Origin: Mycolicibacterium xanthum | Lineage (GTDB): Bacteria > Actinomycetota > Actinomycetes > Mycobacteriales > Mycobacteriaceae | DNA length: 64,000 nucleotides | Direction of reading: 5' to 3' | Assembly: GCF_019710635.1 (NCBI RefSeq) | Contig: NZ_JAIFZS010000037.1 | Coordinates: 1-64,000 of the forward strand | Part shown: positions 16,104 to 24,824 of the stretch, piece by piece | Numbering within the stretch: position 1 is the stretch's first letter | How the letters are laid out: every line of letters starts with the position of its first letter | Made by a program: the position numbers and the translations under genes | The notes under the pieces: generated by a model | Seen by the model: only the letters and a program-made list of their open reading frames with translations | What the model was told of the DNA's origin: nothing | The model's database searches: none

Positions 16104-17331
16104 GGTAGGCCGGCCCGATCGCGCCGTCGGCTCGCAGCTGGGCCAATTCCTCTGGCGTCACTCCGAATTCGGTCAGGACGGCATCGGTGTGCTCCCCCAG
16201 CCCGGGAATCGCATCCATCGGCTGCTCGAAACCACGAATGACCGGAGGCGGCCGCAACGCCTGGATGTCGCCGTGCGACGTGGCCACCGTGCGCCACCGG
16301 TCGCGGGCGGCCAGCTGGGGATGACGGACCACCTCGCTGGGCTTGTTGTAGCGTGAGTTGCCGATACCGGCGTCATCGGCGGTCTTCTGGATCTCGGCGA
16401 GATCGTGCTCGGCACACCAGGATCCGATCGCCGCGTCGAGGATCTCGCGATGGGCGCAGCGTCCGGAGTTGGTGGCGAGTCGCGGATCCTCGGCGAGGTC
16501 GGGACGGTCGATGATCTCCCTGGCCACCCGCTGCCATTCCCGGTCGTTGGTGGTGCCGAGGACCACCGTCTGGCCGTCGCGGGTGGCGAACGCCCCGTAG
16601 GGCGCGACCGCGGGCGAACCGACCCCGAGCGGCTCCTGGTCGATACCAGAATGCTGGGTGTAGGTCAGCGCGTAGCCCATCACGTCGGTCATGACGTCGA
16701 ACAGGCTCAGCTCGACCGACGGGGCCGGGCCTGCGACCGGGCGGCGGGCACGCCCGTATAGCAGCGCCATGATCGAGATCGCCGCGTACAGACCGGTGGA
16801 GAAATCGGCCATCGCCGGCCCGGGCTTCGCCGGCATCCCCGGGTAGCCGGTCACCGCACAGGATCCCGACTCGGCCTGCACGAGCAGGTCGTAGGCGCGC
16901 TTGTGGGAGATCGGCCCGCCGGGACCGTATCCGTCGATCTCCACCGGGATGACGTTCGGGTGGCGCTGCGCGAGGTCGGTGGCCGAGATCCCCAGCCGCG
17001 CGGTGGCACCCGGCGCGAGGTTGGACACGAATGCGTCGGCCCGGTCGAGCAGTCGGTGCAGCAGTTCCATGCCCGCGGGCGACTTGGTGTTCAGGGTGAC
17101 CGACTCCTTACCCCGGTTGCACCAGACGAAGTGCGCCGCCAGGCCACCCGGCCCGTTGACGACGTCGTCGTAGTCACGTGCGAAGTCGCCGCCCTTGGGG
17201 TTTTCCACCTTGATGACCCGCGCGCCGAAATCGGCCAGCACCCGGGTGCAGATCGGCGCGGCGACGGCCTGCTCCATCGCGACGACGGTGACGCCGGCCA
17301 ACGGCGCGGTGCTCGGGTCGGGTTGTGTCAC
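16096..17331 (-). CDS. CaiB/BaiF family (class III) CoA transferase
   Basis: 411 residues. Conserved features are AAPICTRVLADFGARVIKVE, then FVWCNRGKESVTLN, SNLAPG and the aspartate that forms the acyl intermediate, in PAMADFSTGLYAA. The GTG at 17331 lies 4 bp after the SDR stop. It likely moves CoA onto a carboxylic acid so the downstream hydratase and thiolase can act; donor and acceptor are unknown. Confidence 0.92.
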   Translation of the reverse strand: MTQPDPSTAPLAGVTVVAMEQAVAAPICTRVLADFGARVIKVENPKGGDFARDYDDVVNGPGGLAAHFVWCNRGKESVTLNTKSPAGMELLHRLLDRADAFVSNLAPGATARLGISATDLAQRHPNVIPVEIDGYGPGGPISHKRAYDLLVQAESGSCAVTGYPGMPAKPGPAMADFSTGLYAAISIMALLYGRARRPVAGPAPSVELSLFDVMTDVMGYALTYTQHSGIDQEPLGVGSPAVAPYGAFATRDGQTVVLGTTNDREWQRVAREIIDRPDLAEDPRLATNSGRCAHREILDAAIGSWCAEHDLAEIQKTADDAGIGNSRYNKPSEVVRHPQLAARDRWRTVATSHGDIQALRPPPVIRGFEQPMDAIPGLGEHTDAVLTEFGVTPEELAQLRADGAIGPAYHG

Positions 17332-17335
17332 GGCT

Positions 17336-18091
17336 TCACATAACCATGCCGCCATCGACCGGCAGCACCTGCCCGGTGATGTACGACGCGGCATCGGAGG
17401 CCATGAACACGAATGCACCGGCGATCTCGGCGGGGTCCGCCCAACGCTTCATCGGGATCCGGTTCATCATGTTGGCCGCGAACTTCTCGTTGGTGCGGAT
17501 GGTCTCGGTCATCGGCGTGGCCGCCAGTGGAGCCAGCGCGTTCACCGTGATGCCCTTGGTCGCCAGCTCCCGGGCCAGTGACTTGGTGAATCCGATGATG
17601 CCGGCCTTGGCCGCCGAGTAGTTGACCTGCCCGAGGGTTCCGGTCAGCCCAGCGGCGGAGGTGACGTTGATGATCCGTCCCGTGCCGCCGGTCGGCAGGT
17701 AGGGCAGCGCGGCCTGCGTGACGTTGAACGCGCCCATCACGTGGATGTCGAACAGCAGCCGGAAGGATTCCTGGGTGGTCTTGTCGAACATCGCCGGTTT
17801 GGTCACCCCGGCGTTGTTGACGACGATGTGCAGCGCGCCGTCGGCCAGCGCGGCCGCCTGTGCGGCGGCCGCATCGGCGGAATCCCGGTCGGAGACGTCC
17901 AGGGCGGCCGACTCCGCCCGCCCACCGGTCTGCGAGATGCGTTCGGCCACCGCGGCGGCGGCATCCTTGTCCAGGTCGGTGACCAGGACCGCGGCCCCCG
18001 CGTCGGCGAGCGCGGCGGCGACCGCCGAGCCGATGCCGCCGGCCGCGCCGGTGACCAGCGCAGAACGGCCGGTGAGGTCGAAATAGGTCAT
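17336..18091 (-). CDS. SDR family NAD(P)-dependent oxidoreductase (FabG-like)
   Basis: 251 residues, a classical SDR: TGAAGGIGSAVA for the cofactor, VVNNAGVTKPA, NVTSAAG and the YSAAKAG active site. The C terminus ends ITGQVLPVDGG. The ATG at 18091 was chosen because GGAG lies 8 bases upstream. Within this operon it most likely acts as a 3-hydroxyacyl-CoA dehydrogenase, preceding the thiolase. Confidence 0.92.
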   Translation of the reverse strand: MTYFDLTGRSALVTGAAGGIGSAVAAALADAGAAVLVTDLDKDAAAAVAERISQTGGRAESAALDVSDRDSADAAAAQAAALADGALHIVVNNAGVTKPAMFDKTTQESFRLLFDIHVMGAFNVTQAALPYLPTGGTGRIINVTSAAGLTGTLGQVNYSAAKAGIIGFTKSLARELATKGITVNALAPLAATPMTETIRTNEKFAANMMNRIPMKRWADPAEIAGAFVFMASDAASYITGQVLPVDGGMVM

Positions 18092-18107
18092 CAGTAACGC
18101 TCCATCG

Positions 18108-19298
18108 TCAGTAGCTACGGGGCAGGCCCAGCACGTGTTCACCCAGGAAGTTCAGGATCATCTCCTGGCTGACCGGAGCGATCTTCATCAATCGGGACTC
18201 GCGGAAGTAGCGCGAGACGTGGTACTCCTCGGAATAGCCCATGCCGCCGTGCAGCTGCAGGGCACGGTCAGCGGCGCCGAAACCGGCGTCCGCGCACAGA
18301 TACTTGGCGGTGTTGGCCTCGCGGCCACACGGTTTGCCGTTGTCGTAGAGCCAGGTCGCCTTCCGCAGCACCAACTCGGCGGCGTCGAGCCGGGCCAGCG
18401 AATCCGCCAGCGGGAACTGCAGCCCCTGGTTCATGCCGATGGGCCGGTTGAACACGACGCGTTCGTTGCCGTACTTGACGGCCTTCTCCAGCGCGACGCG
18501 GCCGATGCCCAGCGCCTCGGCGGCGATCAGCATCCGTTCGGGGTTCAGCCCGTCGAGGATGTACTTGAAACCCTTGCCCTCGTCGCCGACCCGGTGCTCG
18601 ACCGGCACCATCAGGTCGTCGATGAAGAGTTCGTTCGAGCTCACCGCATTGCGGCCCATCTTCTTGATCGGCCGGATGTCGACGTGGTCGCGGTCCAGGT
18701 CGGTCAGGAACAGCGTCATGCCGTCGGTCTTCTTGGCGCCGCGCTTCTCCAGGTCTTCAGGAGACTCGGTACGGGTCAGCAGCAGGATCTTCTCGGACTC
18801 CAGGGCCTTGGAGATCCATACCTTGCGGCCGTTGACCCGGTAGTGGTCACCCTCGCGCTTGGCGAACGTGGTGATGCGCGACGTGTCCAGGCCCGCACCG
18901 GGTTCGGTGACACCGAAGCAGACGTGCAGGTCACCGTTGACGATACGGGGCAGCGTCGCGGCCTTGAGCTCGTCGGATCCGTGTTTGACCACCGGCTGCA
19001 TGCCGAAGATCGACAGGTGGATGGCGCTCGCGCCGTTCATCGCCGCCCCCGACCGCGATACCTCTTCGAGGAGCAGGGTGGCCTCGGTGATGCCCAGGCC
19101 GTGCCCGCCGTACTCCTCGGGGATCGTCATGCCCAGCCAGCCGCCCTTGGCGATGGCGTCGTAGAACTCCTGCGGGAACTCGTGAGCCTGGTCCTTCTCC
19201 ATCCAGTAGTGGTCGTCGAACTTGCTCGCCAGCTCCGCGACAGACTTGCGGATCAGCTCCTGATCCTCGGTCAGCTCGAAACTCATGCCACTCGGCAT
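18108..19298 (-). CDS. Acyl-CoA dehydrogenase
   Basis: 396 residues. Motifs are TIPEEYGGHGLGITEA, GVTEPGAGLDTSRI, GRKVWISKALES, RIGMNQ-like PIGMNQGLQFPLAD, and QLHGGMGYSEEYHVSR near the C terminus. The ATG at 19298 follows GAGAGGAAACAGC; a second ATG at 19286 lacks a Shine-Dalgarno. The operon thus holds two acyl-CoA dehydrogenases, of which this is promoter-proximal. A large inverted repeat separates it from the amidohydrolase upstream. Confidence 0.93.
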   Translation of the reverse strand: MPSGMSFELTEDQELIRKSVAELASKFDDHYWMEKDQAHEFPQEFYDAIAKGGWLGMTIPEEYGGHGLGITEATLLLEEVSRSGAAMNGASAIHLSIFGMQPVVKHGSDELKAATLPRIVNGDLHVCFGVTEPGAGLDTSRITTFAKREGDHYRVNGRKVWISKALESEKILLLTRTESPEDLEKRGAKKTDGMTLFLTDLDRDHVDIRPIKKMGRNAVSSNELFIDDLMVPVEHRVGDEGKGFKYILDGLNPERMLIAAEALGIGRVALEKAVKYGNERVVFNRPIGMNQGLQFPLADSLARLDAAELVLRKATWLYDNGKPCGREANTAKYLCADAGFGAADRALQLHGGMGYSEEYHVSRYFRESRLMKIAPVSQEMILNFLGEHVLGLPRSY

Positions 19299-19322
19299 TG
19301 CTGTTTCCTCTCGTCCTTCTCA

Positions 19323-19387
19323 CCGCCGAAATGGCATTCCAGCAGGCTCCCACTCGCTGTTTGGCTGCCGGAATGCCAGTTCGGCGG
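19323..19387. repeat. Long inverted repeat between amidohydrolase and acyl-CoA dehydrogenase genes
   Basis: CCGCCGAA-A-TGGCATTCC (19323-19340) pairs with GGAATGCCA-G-TTCGGCGG (19370-19387). That is 17 of 18 positions, around a 29-nt loop. It lies in a 98-bp intercistronic gap and could be a processing hairpin, an attenuator or the relic of an inserted element. Confidence 0.75.
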
Positions 19388-19396
19388 AGATGTCGT

Positions 19397-20695
19397 TCAG
19401 TCGGTGTTGCCGGACAGTTCCTTGGCGCTGGCGGCGAAGTCGGCGAAGGACGTCGTCACGGTCTTGTCCTTGTTGGACAGGGCCTGAATCGAGACGTCGT
19501 GGCCCTCTGCGGCCTTGCGCAGCGCACCCACGGTGGCCTGCTCCTTGGGGATGTGGCTGAACGGATCCCAGTGATACCAGCGCATCGCGTTCTGATAGGT
19601 CATCTTGTCGACCTCGTCGTCGGGCACGTCGTTGGCCTTGAGCACCTCGTCGAGCTGCTCGGGCGCCCCCGGCCACATCGAGTCGCTGTGCGGGTAATCG
19701 GCCTCCCAGCAGATGTTGTCCACCCCGATCTGATGCCGCGTGCTCACCCCCACCGGATCGGCGATGAAACAGGTCAGGACGTGCTCCCGGAACACCTCGC
19801 TGGGCAGTTTGCCCTTGAAGTCCTGCCCCGTCCACGTCGAATGCATCTCGTAGGTGCGGTCCACCCGCTCCAGGAAATACGGAATCCACCCGGTACCGCC
19901 CTCGCTCAGCGCGATCTTCAGATCGGGATACTCCTTGATCGGGCGCGACCACAGCAGATCGGCGGCCGCCTGCACGATGTTCATCGGCTGCAGCGTGATC
20001 ATCACGTCCATCGGCGCGTCCGGAGCGGTGATCGCCAACCGCCCCGACGACCCGATATGCACGTTGAGCACCGTGTCGGTGTCGACCAGGGCGTCCCACA
20101 TCGGCTTCCAGTAGTCGAAATCGTGGAAGCTCGGATACCCCATCGCCGACGGGTTCTCGCTGAACGTCAGCGAATGCACACCCCGCGCCGCATTACGCCG
20201 GATCTCCGCCGCGCACGCCACCGGATCCCAGATCACCGGCAGCGTCATCGGGATGAACCGCGCCGGATAGGCCCCGCACCACTCCTCGACATGCCAGTCG
20301 TTGTAGGCCTGCACCAACGCCAACGAGAACTCCGGATCCTCGGTGGCGAACAGGCGACCCGCAAACCCCGGGAACGACGGGAAACACATCGAGCCCAGAA
20401 TCCCGCCGGCGTTCATGTCCTTGACCCGCTCGTCGACCTGCCAGCAGCCCGGCCGGATCTCGTCCAGACCCTGCGGCTCCAGCCCGTATTCCTCCTTGGG
20501 CCGGCCCGCCACCGCATTCAACGCGACGTTCGGGATCACCACGTCACGGAACTGCCAGGTATCCGACCCATCCGGGTTGTGCACCAACCGCGGCGCCTCA
20601 TCCAGATATTTCTTGGCCAGATGGTTCTTGAACATGTCCGGCGGCTCGACAATATGGTCATCGACGCTGATCAGAATCATGTCGTCCTTGTTCAC
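19397..20695 (-). CDS. Amidohydrolase family protein (ACMSD/gamma-resorcylate decarboxylase-like)
   Basis: 432 residues of the amidohydrolase-2 group. The N terminus has SVDDHIVEPPDMF, a variant of the first metal motif common in actinobacterial members. NVHIGSSG supplies a second metal histidine, and EADYPHSDSMWPG carries the late aspartate. Relatives catalyse non-oxidative decarboxylations or hydrolytic C-C or C-N cleavage. The GTG at 20695 follows GGAGGAGAG. It is the first gene of the minus-strand operon and is divergent from the Rieske operon. A paralogue lies at 43711. Confidence 0.88.
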   Translation of the reverse strand: MNKDDMILISVDDHIVEPPDMFKNHLAKKYLDEAPRLVHNPDGSDTWQFRDVVIPNVALNAVAGRPKEEYGLEPQGLDEIRPGCWQVDERVKDMNAGGILGSMCFPSFPGFAGRLFATEDPEFSLALVQAYNDWHVEEWCGAYPARFIPMTLPVIWDPVACAAEIRRNAARGVHSLTFSENPSAMGYPSFHDFDYWKPMWDALVDTDTVLNVHIGSSGRLAITAPDAPMDVMITLQPMNIVQAAADLLWSRPIKEYPDLKIALSEGGTGWIPYFLERVDRTYEMHSTWTGQDFKGKLPSEVFREHVLTCFIADPVGVSTRHQIGVDNICWEADYPHSDSMWPGAPEQLDEVLKANDVPDDEVDKMTYQNAMRWYHWDPFSHIPKEQATVGALRKAAEGHDVSIQALSNKDKTVTTSFADFAASAKELSGNTD

Positions 20696-20757
20696 GACGA
20701 CTCTCCTCCCGCCACAACGGCACCTGGGGTGTTGTTCTCCTACTGAGGAAACTAGCT

Positions 20758-20775
20758 TCTCCGCCAGAGAGAATC
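20758..20775. promoter_or_regulatory. Possible operator in front of the amidohydrolase operon
   Basis: TTCTC-N7-GAGAA at 20758-20774, in the divergent gap. A similar arrangement (CTCTC-N7-GAGAA, also with CG after the first arm) occurs at 35984-36000. Similarity between the two 18-bp sites is 14 of 18. Confidence 0.4.
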
Positions 20776-20902
20776 AATGTCCGATAGTGGCGTCATGGCT
20801 TCCCGTCAGCGGACTTGCCCATTACCGGTGGGCGGACTGACCGGCGGATCTAGCCTTGGGCGTTGACTCGTTCACAAAAAAGTGGAAATCTATTGGCGAA
20901 AT

Positions 20903-20921
20903 ATGAGAACCTGATTCTCAT
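20903..20921. promoter_or_regulatory. GAGAA-N5-TTCTC operator of the Rieske operon
   Basis: Perfect 7-bp palindrome ATGAGAA-CCTGA-TTCTCAT just upstream of the first gene of the operon. The same GAGAA-N5-TTCTC pattern occurs at 27764-27778 before the TetR gene, and with one mismatch at 28557-28571 before the P450. Confidence 0.7.
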
Positions 20922-20940
20922 GAGCGAGAGGAGCATGACG

Positions 20941-21471
20941 GTGCGAGTCGCCCCACTGCCCACCGACGAGTGGGACGAGGCCGTCGACCAGGCACTCTCG
21001 GGCATGCTGCCGCCGGAGCGACGCAACCCGGCCGGGGCCGGCAACCTGCTCGCAACGATGGTGCGCCACCCCAAGCTCACCCGATCGTTTCTGCGGTTCA
21101 ACAACCACCTGCTGTTCAGCTCGCCTCTTCCCGCCCGGCTGCGGGAGGTCGCGGTGCTGCGGGTGGCACACCGCAGCGACTGTGAGTACGAGTGGCAACA
21201 CCATGTCGACATGGGTCGTTCCGTCGGCCTGTCCGACGCGGACATCGAGGGCATCACGCGCGGCGAGGCTGCCGACGAGCTCGACCGTGCGGTCATTTCG
21301 GCGGTCGACGAGCTCAGTAACGACGCGGTGGTGTCCGACCCGACCTGGGCGGTACTGTCCGCACATCTCGACGAGCGCCAGCTGATGGATCTCGTCTTCA
21401 CGATCGGCTGCTATGGCTCCCTGGCCATGGCGATCAACACCTTTGGCGTCAAACCCGATGAGGAGAGGTAG
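20941..21471 (+). CDS. Carboxymuconolactone decarboxylase (CMD) family protein
   Basis: About 176 residues. It contains the core CMD/AhpD helix segment LREVAVLRVAHRSDCEYEWQ (end), then HHVDMGRSVGL. Only one cysteine of the AhpD CxxC is present, with the CEYEW-x2-H form common in actinobacterial catabolic clusters. The GTG at 20941 was chosen because GAGAGGAG sits 7 bases upstream. ATG codons at 20920 and 20935 are alternatives, but the first lies inside the operator palindrome and the second is too close to the Shine-Dalgarno. It is the first gene of the Rieske operon. Confidence 0.83.
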   Translation: MRVAPLPTDEWDEAVDQALSGMLPPERRNPAGAGNLLATMVRHPKLTRSFLRFNNHLLFSSPLPARLREVAVLRVAHRSDCEYEWQHHVDMGRSVGLSDADIEGITRGEAADELDRAVISAVDELSNDAVVSDPTWAVLSAHLDERQLMDLVFTIGCYGSLAMAINTFGVKPDEER

Positions 21472-21476
21472 ACACC

Positions 21477-22808
21477 GTGTCATTTTTCCCGAAACCCAAA
21501 GCTGGGAGCTGGACCGAGAACTGGCCCGAACTCGGCACGGCACCGGTCAACTACGAGGACTCGATCGATCCCGAACAGTGGAAGCTCGAGCAGCAGGCCA
21601 TCTTCCGCAAGACCTGGCTGCAGATGGGTCGCGTGGAGCTGATCCCCAAGAAGGGCAGCTACGTCACCCGTGAGCTGCCGTCGGTCGGTCCGGGCACATC
21701 GATCATCATCGTCAACGACGGTGAGCAGATCCGCGCGTTCTACAACCTGTGCCGCCACCGCGGCAACAAGCTGGTGTGGAATGACTATCCGGGCGAGGAG
21801 ACTTCCGGAACCTGCCGCCAGTTCGTCTGCAAGTACCACGCCTGGCGCTACGACCTGCAGGGCAATCTGACCTTCGTCCAGCAGGAGGGTGAGTTCTTCG
21901 ACCTCGACAAGGCGGACTACCCCCTCAAGCCCGTGCGCTGCGAGGTCTGGGAGGGCTTCATCTTCGTCAATTTCGACGACGACGCGGTCTCGCTGGAGGA
22001 GTACCTGGGTGAGTTCGGCCAAGGCCTGAAGGGTTATCCCTTCCACGAGATGACCGAGCATTACAGCTACCGCGCCGAGATCAACTCCAACTGGAAGCTG
22101 TTCATCGACGCGTTCGTCGAGTTCTACCACGCTCCGATCCTGCACATGAAGCAGGCGGAGAAGGAGGAGGCCGAGAAGCTGGCCAAGTTCGGCTTCGAGG
22201 CGCTGCACTACGACATCAAGGGCGATCACTCGATGATCTCGTCCTGGGGTGGCATGAGCCCGCCGAAGGACCTCAAGATGGTCAAGCCCATCGAGCGGAT
22301 TCTGCACAGCGGCCTGTTCGGCCCGTGGGACCGGCCGGACATCAAGGGGATCCTGCCCGACGAGTTGCCACCGGCCATCAACCCCGGCGGCCACTCGACG
22401 TGGGGGCAGGACTCCTTCGAGTTCTTCCCCAACTTCACCCTGCTGTTCTGGGCGCCGGGCTGGTATCTGACCTACAACTACTGGCCCACCGGTGTCGACA
22501 CGCACATCTTCGAGGCCGACCTGTACTTCGTGCCACCGAAGAACCTGCGCCAGCGACTCTCGCAGGAACTGGCAGCGGTCACCTTCAAGGAGTACGCGCA
22601 CCAGGACGCCAATACGCTGGAAGCGACCCAGACCCAGATCGGCACCCGGGCAGTGGTGGACTTCCCACTGTGCGACCAGGAACTTCTGCTACGCCACCTG
22701 CATCACACGGCACACAAGTATGTGGACAGGTACAAGGCGGGCCTCAACGGCGATTCAGCGAATGGCAAGACCGCCACCACCAGCCAGAAGGATCACGCAA
22801 ATGTCTAA
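21477..22808 (+). CDS. Aromatic ring-hydroxylating (Rieske) dioxygenase alpha-subunit-like protein
   Basis: 443 residues. The Rieske [2Fe-2S] ligands are CRHRGN (about residue 97) and CKYHAWRYD (about 118). The mononuclear iron site follows in the C-terminal half as DAFVEFYHAPILH, with a later acidic ligand expected. It would hydroxylate a ring or aliphatic carbon using O2 and electrons from a separate reductase, which is not encoded nearby. The GTG at 21477 is preceded by GAGGAGAGG. It overlaps the next small gene by 8 nt. No beta subunit is present, as in single-component KshA-like or PobA-like oxygenases. Confidence 0.93.
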   Translation: MSFFPKPKAGSWTENWPELGTAPVNYEDSIDPEQWKLEQQAIFRKTWLQMGRVELIPKKGSYVTRELPSVGPGTSIIIVNDGEQIRAFYNLCRHRGNKLVWNDYPGEETSGTCRQFVCKYHAWRYDLQGNLTFVQQEGEFFDLDKADYPLKPVRCEVWEGFIFVNFDDDAVSLEEYLGEFGQGLKGYPFHEMTEHYSYRAEINSNWKLFIDAFVEFYHAPILHMKQAEKEEAEKLAKFGFEALHYDIKGDHSMISSWGGMSPPKDLKMVKPIERILHSGLFGPWDRPDIKGILPDELPPAINPGGHSTWGQDSFEFFPNFTLLFWAPGWYLTYNYWPTGVDTHIFEADLYFVPPKNLRQRLSQELAAVTFKEYAHQDANTLEATQTQIGTRAVVDFPLCDQELLLRHLHHTAHKYVDRYKAGLNGDSANGKTATTSQKDHANV

Positions 22809-23130
22809 GCTGCCAGAGGAATTCGCGGACCTGGAGAAGTTCAGCGACTGGTGTCTGCCCACCGAGGAAGAGCGCTACCAGAAGCGACTCAATTCGTCGA
22901 TGGAGGAGATGCAGGAGCTCTACGATGCCGGCATGGCGCGCCTCGAGGACATCATGGTCTACGTCGACGAGCGATTCCCGCTCGACTCGATGCCGGAGGA
23001 CGCCAAGGCCCTCGTCCATCTGGGGCAATCGATCGTCATGGTGAGCTTCCCGGTCGAGGTGTGGAAGCAACCGCGCGTGCTGGATGCCGGCGCCGCATAC
23101 GTCCAATGCATCAAGGAGCCGGTGGTCTGA
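22801..23130 (+). CDS. Small protein of unknown function coupled to the Rieske oxygenase
   Basis: 109 residues, acidic and helix-rich, with no recognised domain. It contains WCLPTEEERYQKRLNSSMEE and DIMVYVDERFPLDSMP. No cysteine cluster for an iron-sulfur centre, no signal peptide and no membrane segment are present. The ATG at 22801 overlaps the oxygenase stop by 8 nt, so a stoichiometric partner is plausible, for example an accessory or effector subunit. That role is inferred only from position. Confidence 0.75.
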   Translation: MSKLPEEFADLEKFSDWCLPTEEERYQKRLNSSMEEMQELYDAGMARLEDIMVYVDERFPLDSMPEDAKALVHLGQSIVMVSFPVEVWKQPRVLDAGAAYVQCIKEPVV

Positions 23131-23131
23131 C

Positions 23132-24412
23132 TTGTCGGCTCTTCGCGCAAGCGGCTCATCGCAGGGTGCGGTGGCGACCCTCAAAGCCGCGGGTCTGCTC
23201 GATGTCGATGCCGGGGAGATCATTCGCCCCGGCATCGTCCACGTCGAAGACGGCGTGATCGTCGGCGTCGGTGGCGCCGCACCGCAAGGGGCGGAGTCGT
23301 CGGCCGTCATCGACCTGGGTGACGCCATCCTGCTGCCCGGCCTGATGGACATGGAGGTCAACCTCCTGATGGGCGGGCGGGGCGAGAACCCCGGCCTGTC
23401 GCAGGTGCAGGACGATCCGGCCATCCGGGTGCTGCGGGCGGTGGGTAACGCGCGCCGCACGCTGCGGGCCGGCTTCACCACCGTGCGCAACCTCGGCCTG
23501 TTCATCAAGACCGGCGGCTACCTGCTGGACGTCGCGCTGGGAAAGGCGATCAACGCCGGCTGGATCGACGGGCCCCGGATTATTCCGGCCGGCCATGCGA
23601 TCACCCCGACCGGCGGGCACCTGGACCCGTCGATGTTCGCCGCGTTCATGCCCGGTGTCCTCGAACTGACCGTCGAGGAGGGCATCGCCAACGGCGTCGA
23701 CGAGATTCGCAAGTCGGTGCGCTACCAGATCAAGCACGGCGCCCAGTTGATCAAGGTGTGTTGCTCGGGCGGCGTGATGTCGCTGACCGGAGAGGCCGGC
23801 GCGCAACACTATTCGGACGAGGAACTGCGCGTCATCGTCGACGAGGCGCACCGCCGCGGGCTGCGGGTGGCGGCGCACACCCACGGCGCCGAGGCGGTCA
23901 AGCATGCCGTCGCCTGCGGCATCGACTGTATCGAGCACGGCTTCCTGATGGACGACGAGGCCATCCAGATGCTGGTGGACAACGACCGCTTTCTGGTCAG
24001 CACCCGCCGGCTGGCGGAGGCCATGGACGTTTCGCACGCCCCGAAAGAGCTGCAGGCCAAGGCCGCCGAGATGTTCCCGAAAGCACGCACCTCGATCAAG
24101 GCCGCCTACGAGGCCGGGGTCAAGATCGCGGTGGGCACCGACGCTCCGGCCATCCCGCACGGCCGCAACGCCGACGAACTCGTCACGCTCGTCGACTGGG
24201 GTATGCCGCCGGCGGCGGTGCTGCGGGCGGCCACCGTGGTGGCCGCCGACCTGATCAACAAAACCGACCTCGGCCGGCTCGCCGAGGGCTACCTGGCCGA
24301 CATCATCGCCGTGCCCGGCGACCCACTGGCCGATATCACCGTTACACGGAATGTCTCTTTTGTAATGAAGGGAGGTAAGGTCTTCCGCAATGAGCACGCC
24401 AACGAGAACTGA
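23132..24412 (+). CDS. Amidohydrolase family protein lacking the N-terminal HxH motif
   Basis: About 426 residues of the imidazolonepropionase-like amidohydrolase group. The strand-1 motif normally reading PGLIDxHxH is here PGLMDMEVNLLMG, so both histidines are missing. The other sites remain: IKVCCSGG (Lys), AAHTHG (His), IEHGF (His) and VGTDAP (Asp). It may bind one metal or use altered chemistry. The TTG at 23132 directly follows the previous stop, with AAGGAG about 13 bases upstream; a GTG at 23171 is an alternative start. It overlaps the next gene by 23 nt. Confidence 0.85.
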   Translation: MSALRASGSSQGAVATLKAAGLLDVDAGEIIRPGIVHVEDGVIVGVGGAAPQGAESSAVIDLGDAILLPGLMDMEVNLLMGGRGENPGLSQVQDDPAIRVLRAVGNARRTLRAGFTTVRNLGLFIKTGGYLLDVALGKAINAGWIDGPRIIPAGHAITPTGGHLDPSMFAAFMPGVLELTVEEGIANGVDEIRKSVRYQIKHGAQLIKVCCSGGVMSLTGEAGAQHYSDEELRVIVDEAHRRGLRVAAHTHGAEAVKHAVACGIDCIEHGFLMDDEAIQMLVDNDRFLVSTRRLAEAMDVSHAPKELQAKAAEMFPKARTSIKAAYEAGVKIAVGTDAPAIPHGRNADELVTLVDWGMPPAAVLRAATVVAADLINKTDLGRLAEGYLADIIAVPGDPLADITVTRNVSFVMKGGKVFRNEHANEN

Positions 24413-24824
24413 CGACCTGGTCGAGATCCAACAGTTGCTGGCCAAGTACGCCGTGACCATCACCCAAGGGGACATCGACGGTCTGACCAGCGTTTTCACC
24501 CCGGACGGCACCTACAGCGCCTTCGGTGAGACGTACACCCTGAACCGGTTCCCGGTCCTGGTCGACGCCGCACCGAAGGGGCTCTTCATGACCGGGACCG
24601 CCCTGGTCGACCTCGTCGAGGGCGCCGACACCGCGACCGGAACCCAACCGCTGTGCTTCATCGAGCACTCCAAGCACGACATGCGGATCGGCTACTACCG
24701 CGACACCTACGTCCGAACCGACGACGGGTGGCGGCTGCGGACCCGTGCCATGACGTTCATCAGGCGCAGCGGTGACCACGACCACGGTCGGCCACATGCC
24801 ATCGGCAGGCCCGAATCCGGATGA
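24390..24824 (+). CDS. SnoaL-like/NTF2-fold protein
   Basis: 144 residues with the pattern of polyketide-cyclase-like NTF2 proteins: an N-terminal helix (LVEIQQLLAKYAVTITQGDI), the DGLTSVFTPDGTYSAFG segment and a C-terminal sheet ending DGWRLRTRAMTFIRR. In catabolic clusters such proteins act as isomerases, hydratases, dehydratases or small dioxygenase beta subunits. Here it could be a distant beta-like partner of the Rieske protein. It overlaps the amidohydrolase by 23 nt and the next gene as ATGA. Confidence 0.8.
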   Translation: MSTPTRTDDLVEIQQLLAKYAVTITQGDIDGLTSVFTPDGTYSAFGETYTLNRFPVLVDAAPKGLFMTGTALVDLVEGADTATGTQPLCFIEHSKHDMRIGYYRDTYVRTDDGWRLRTRAMTFIRRSGDHDHGRPHAIGRPESG

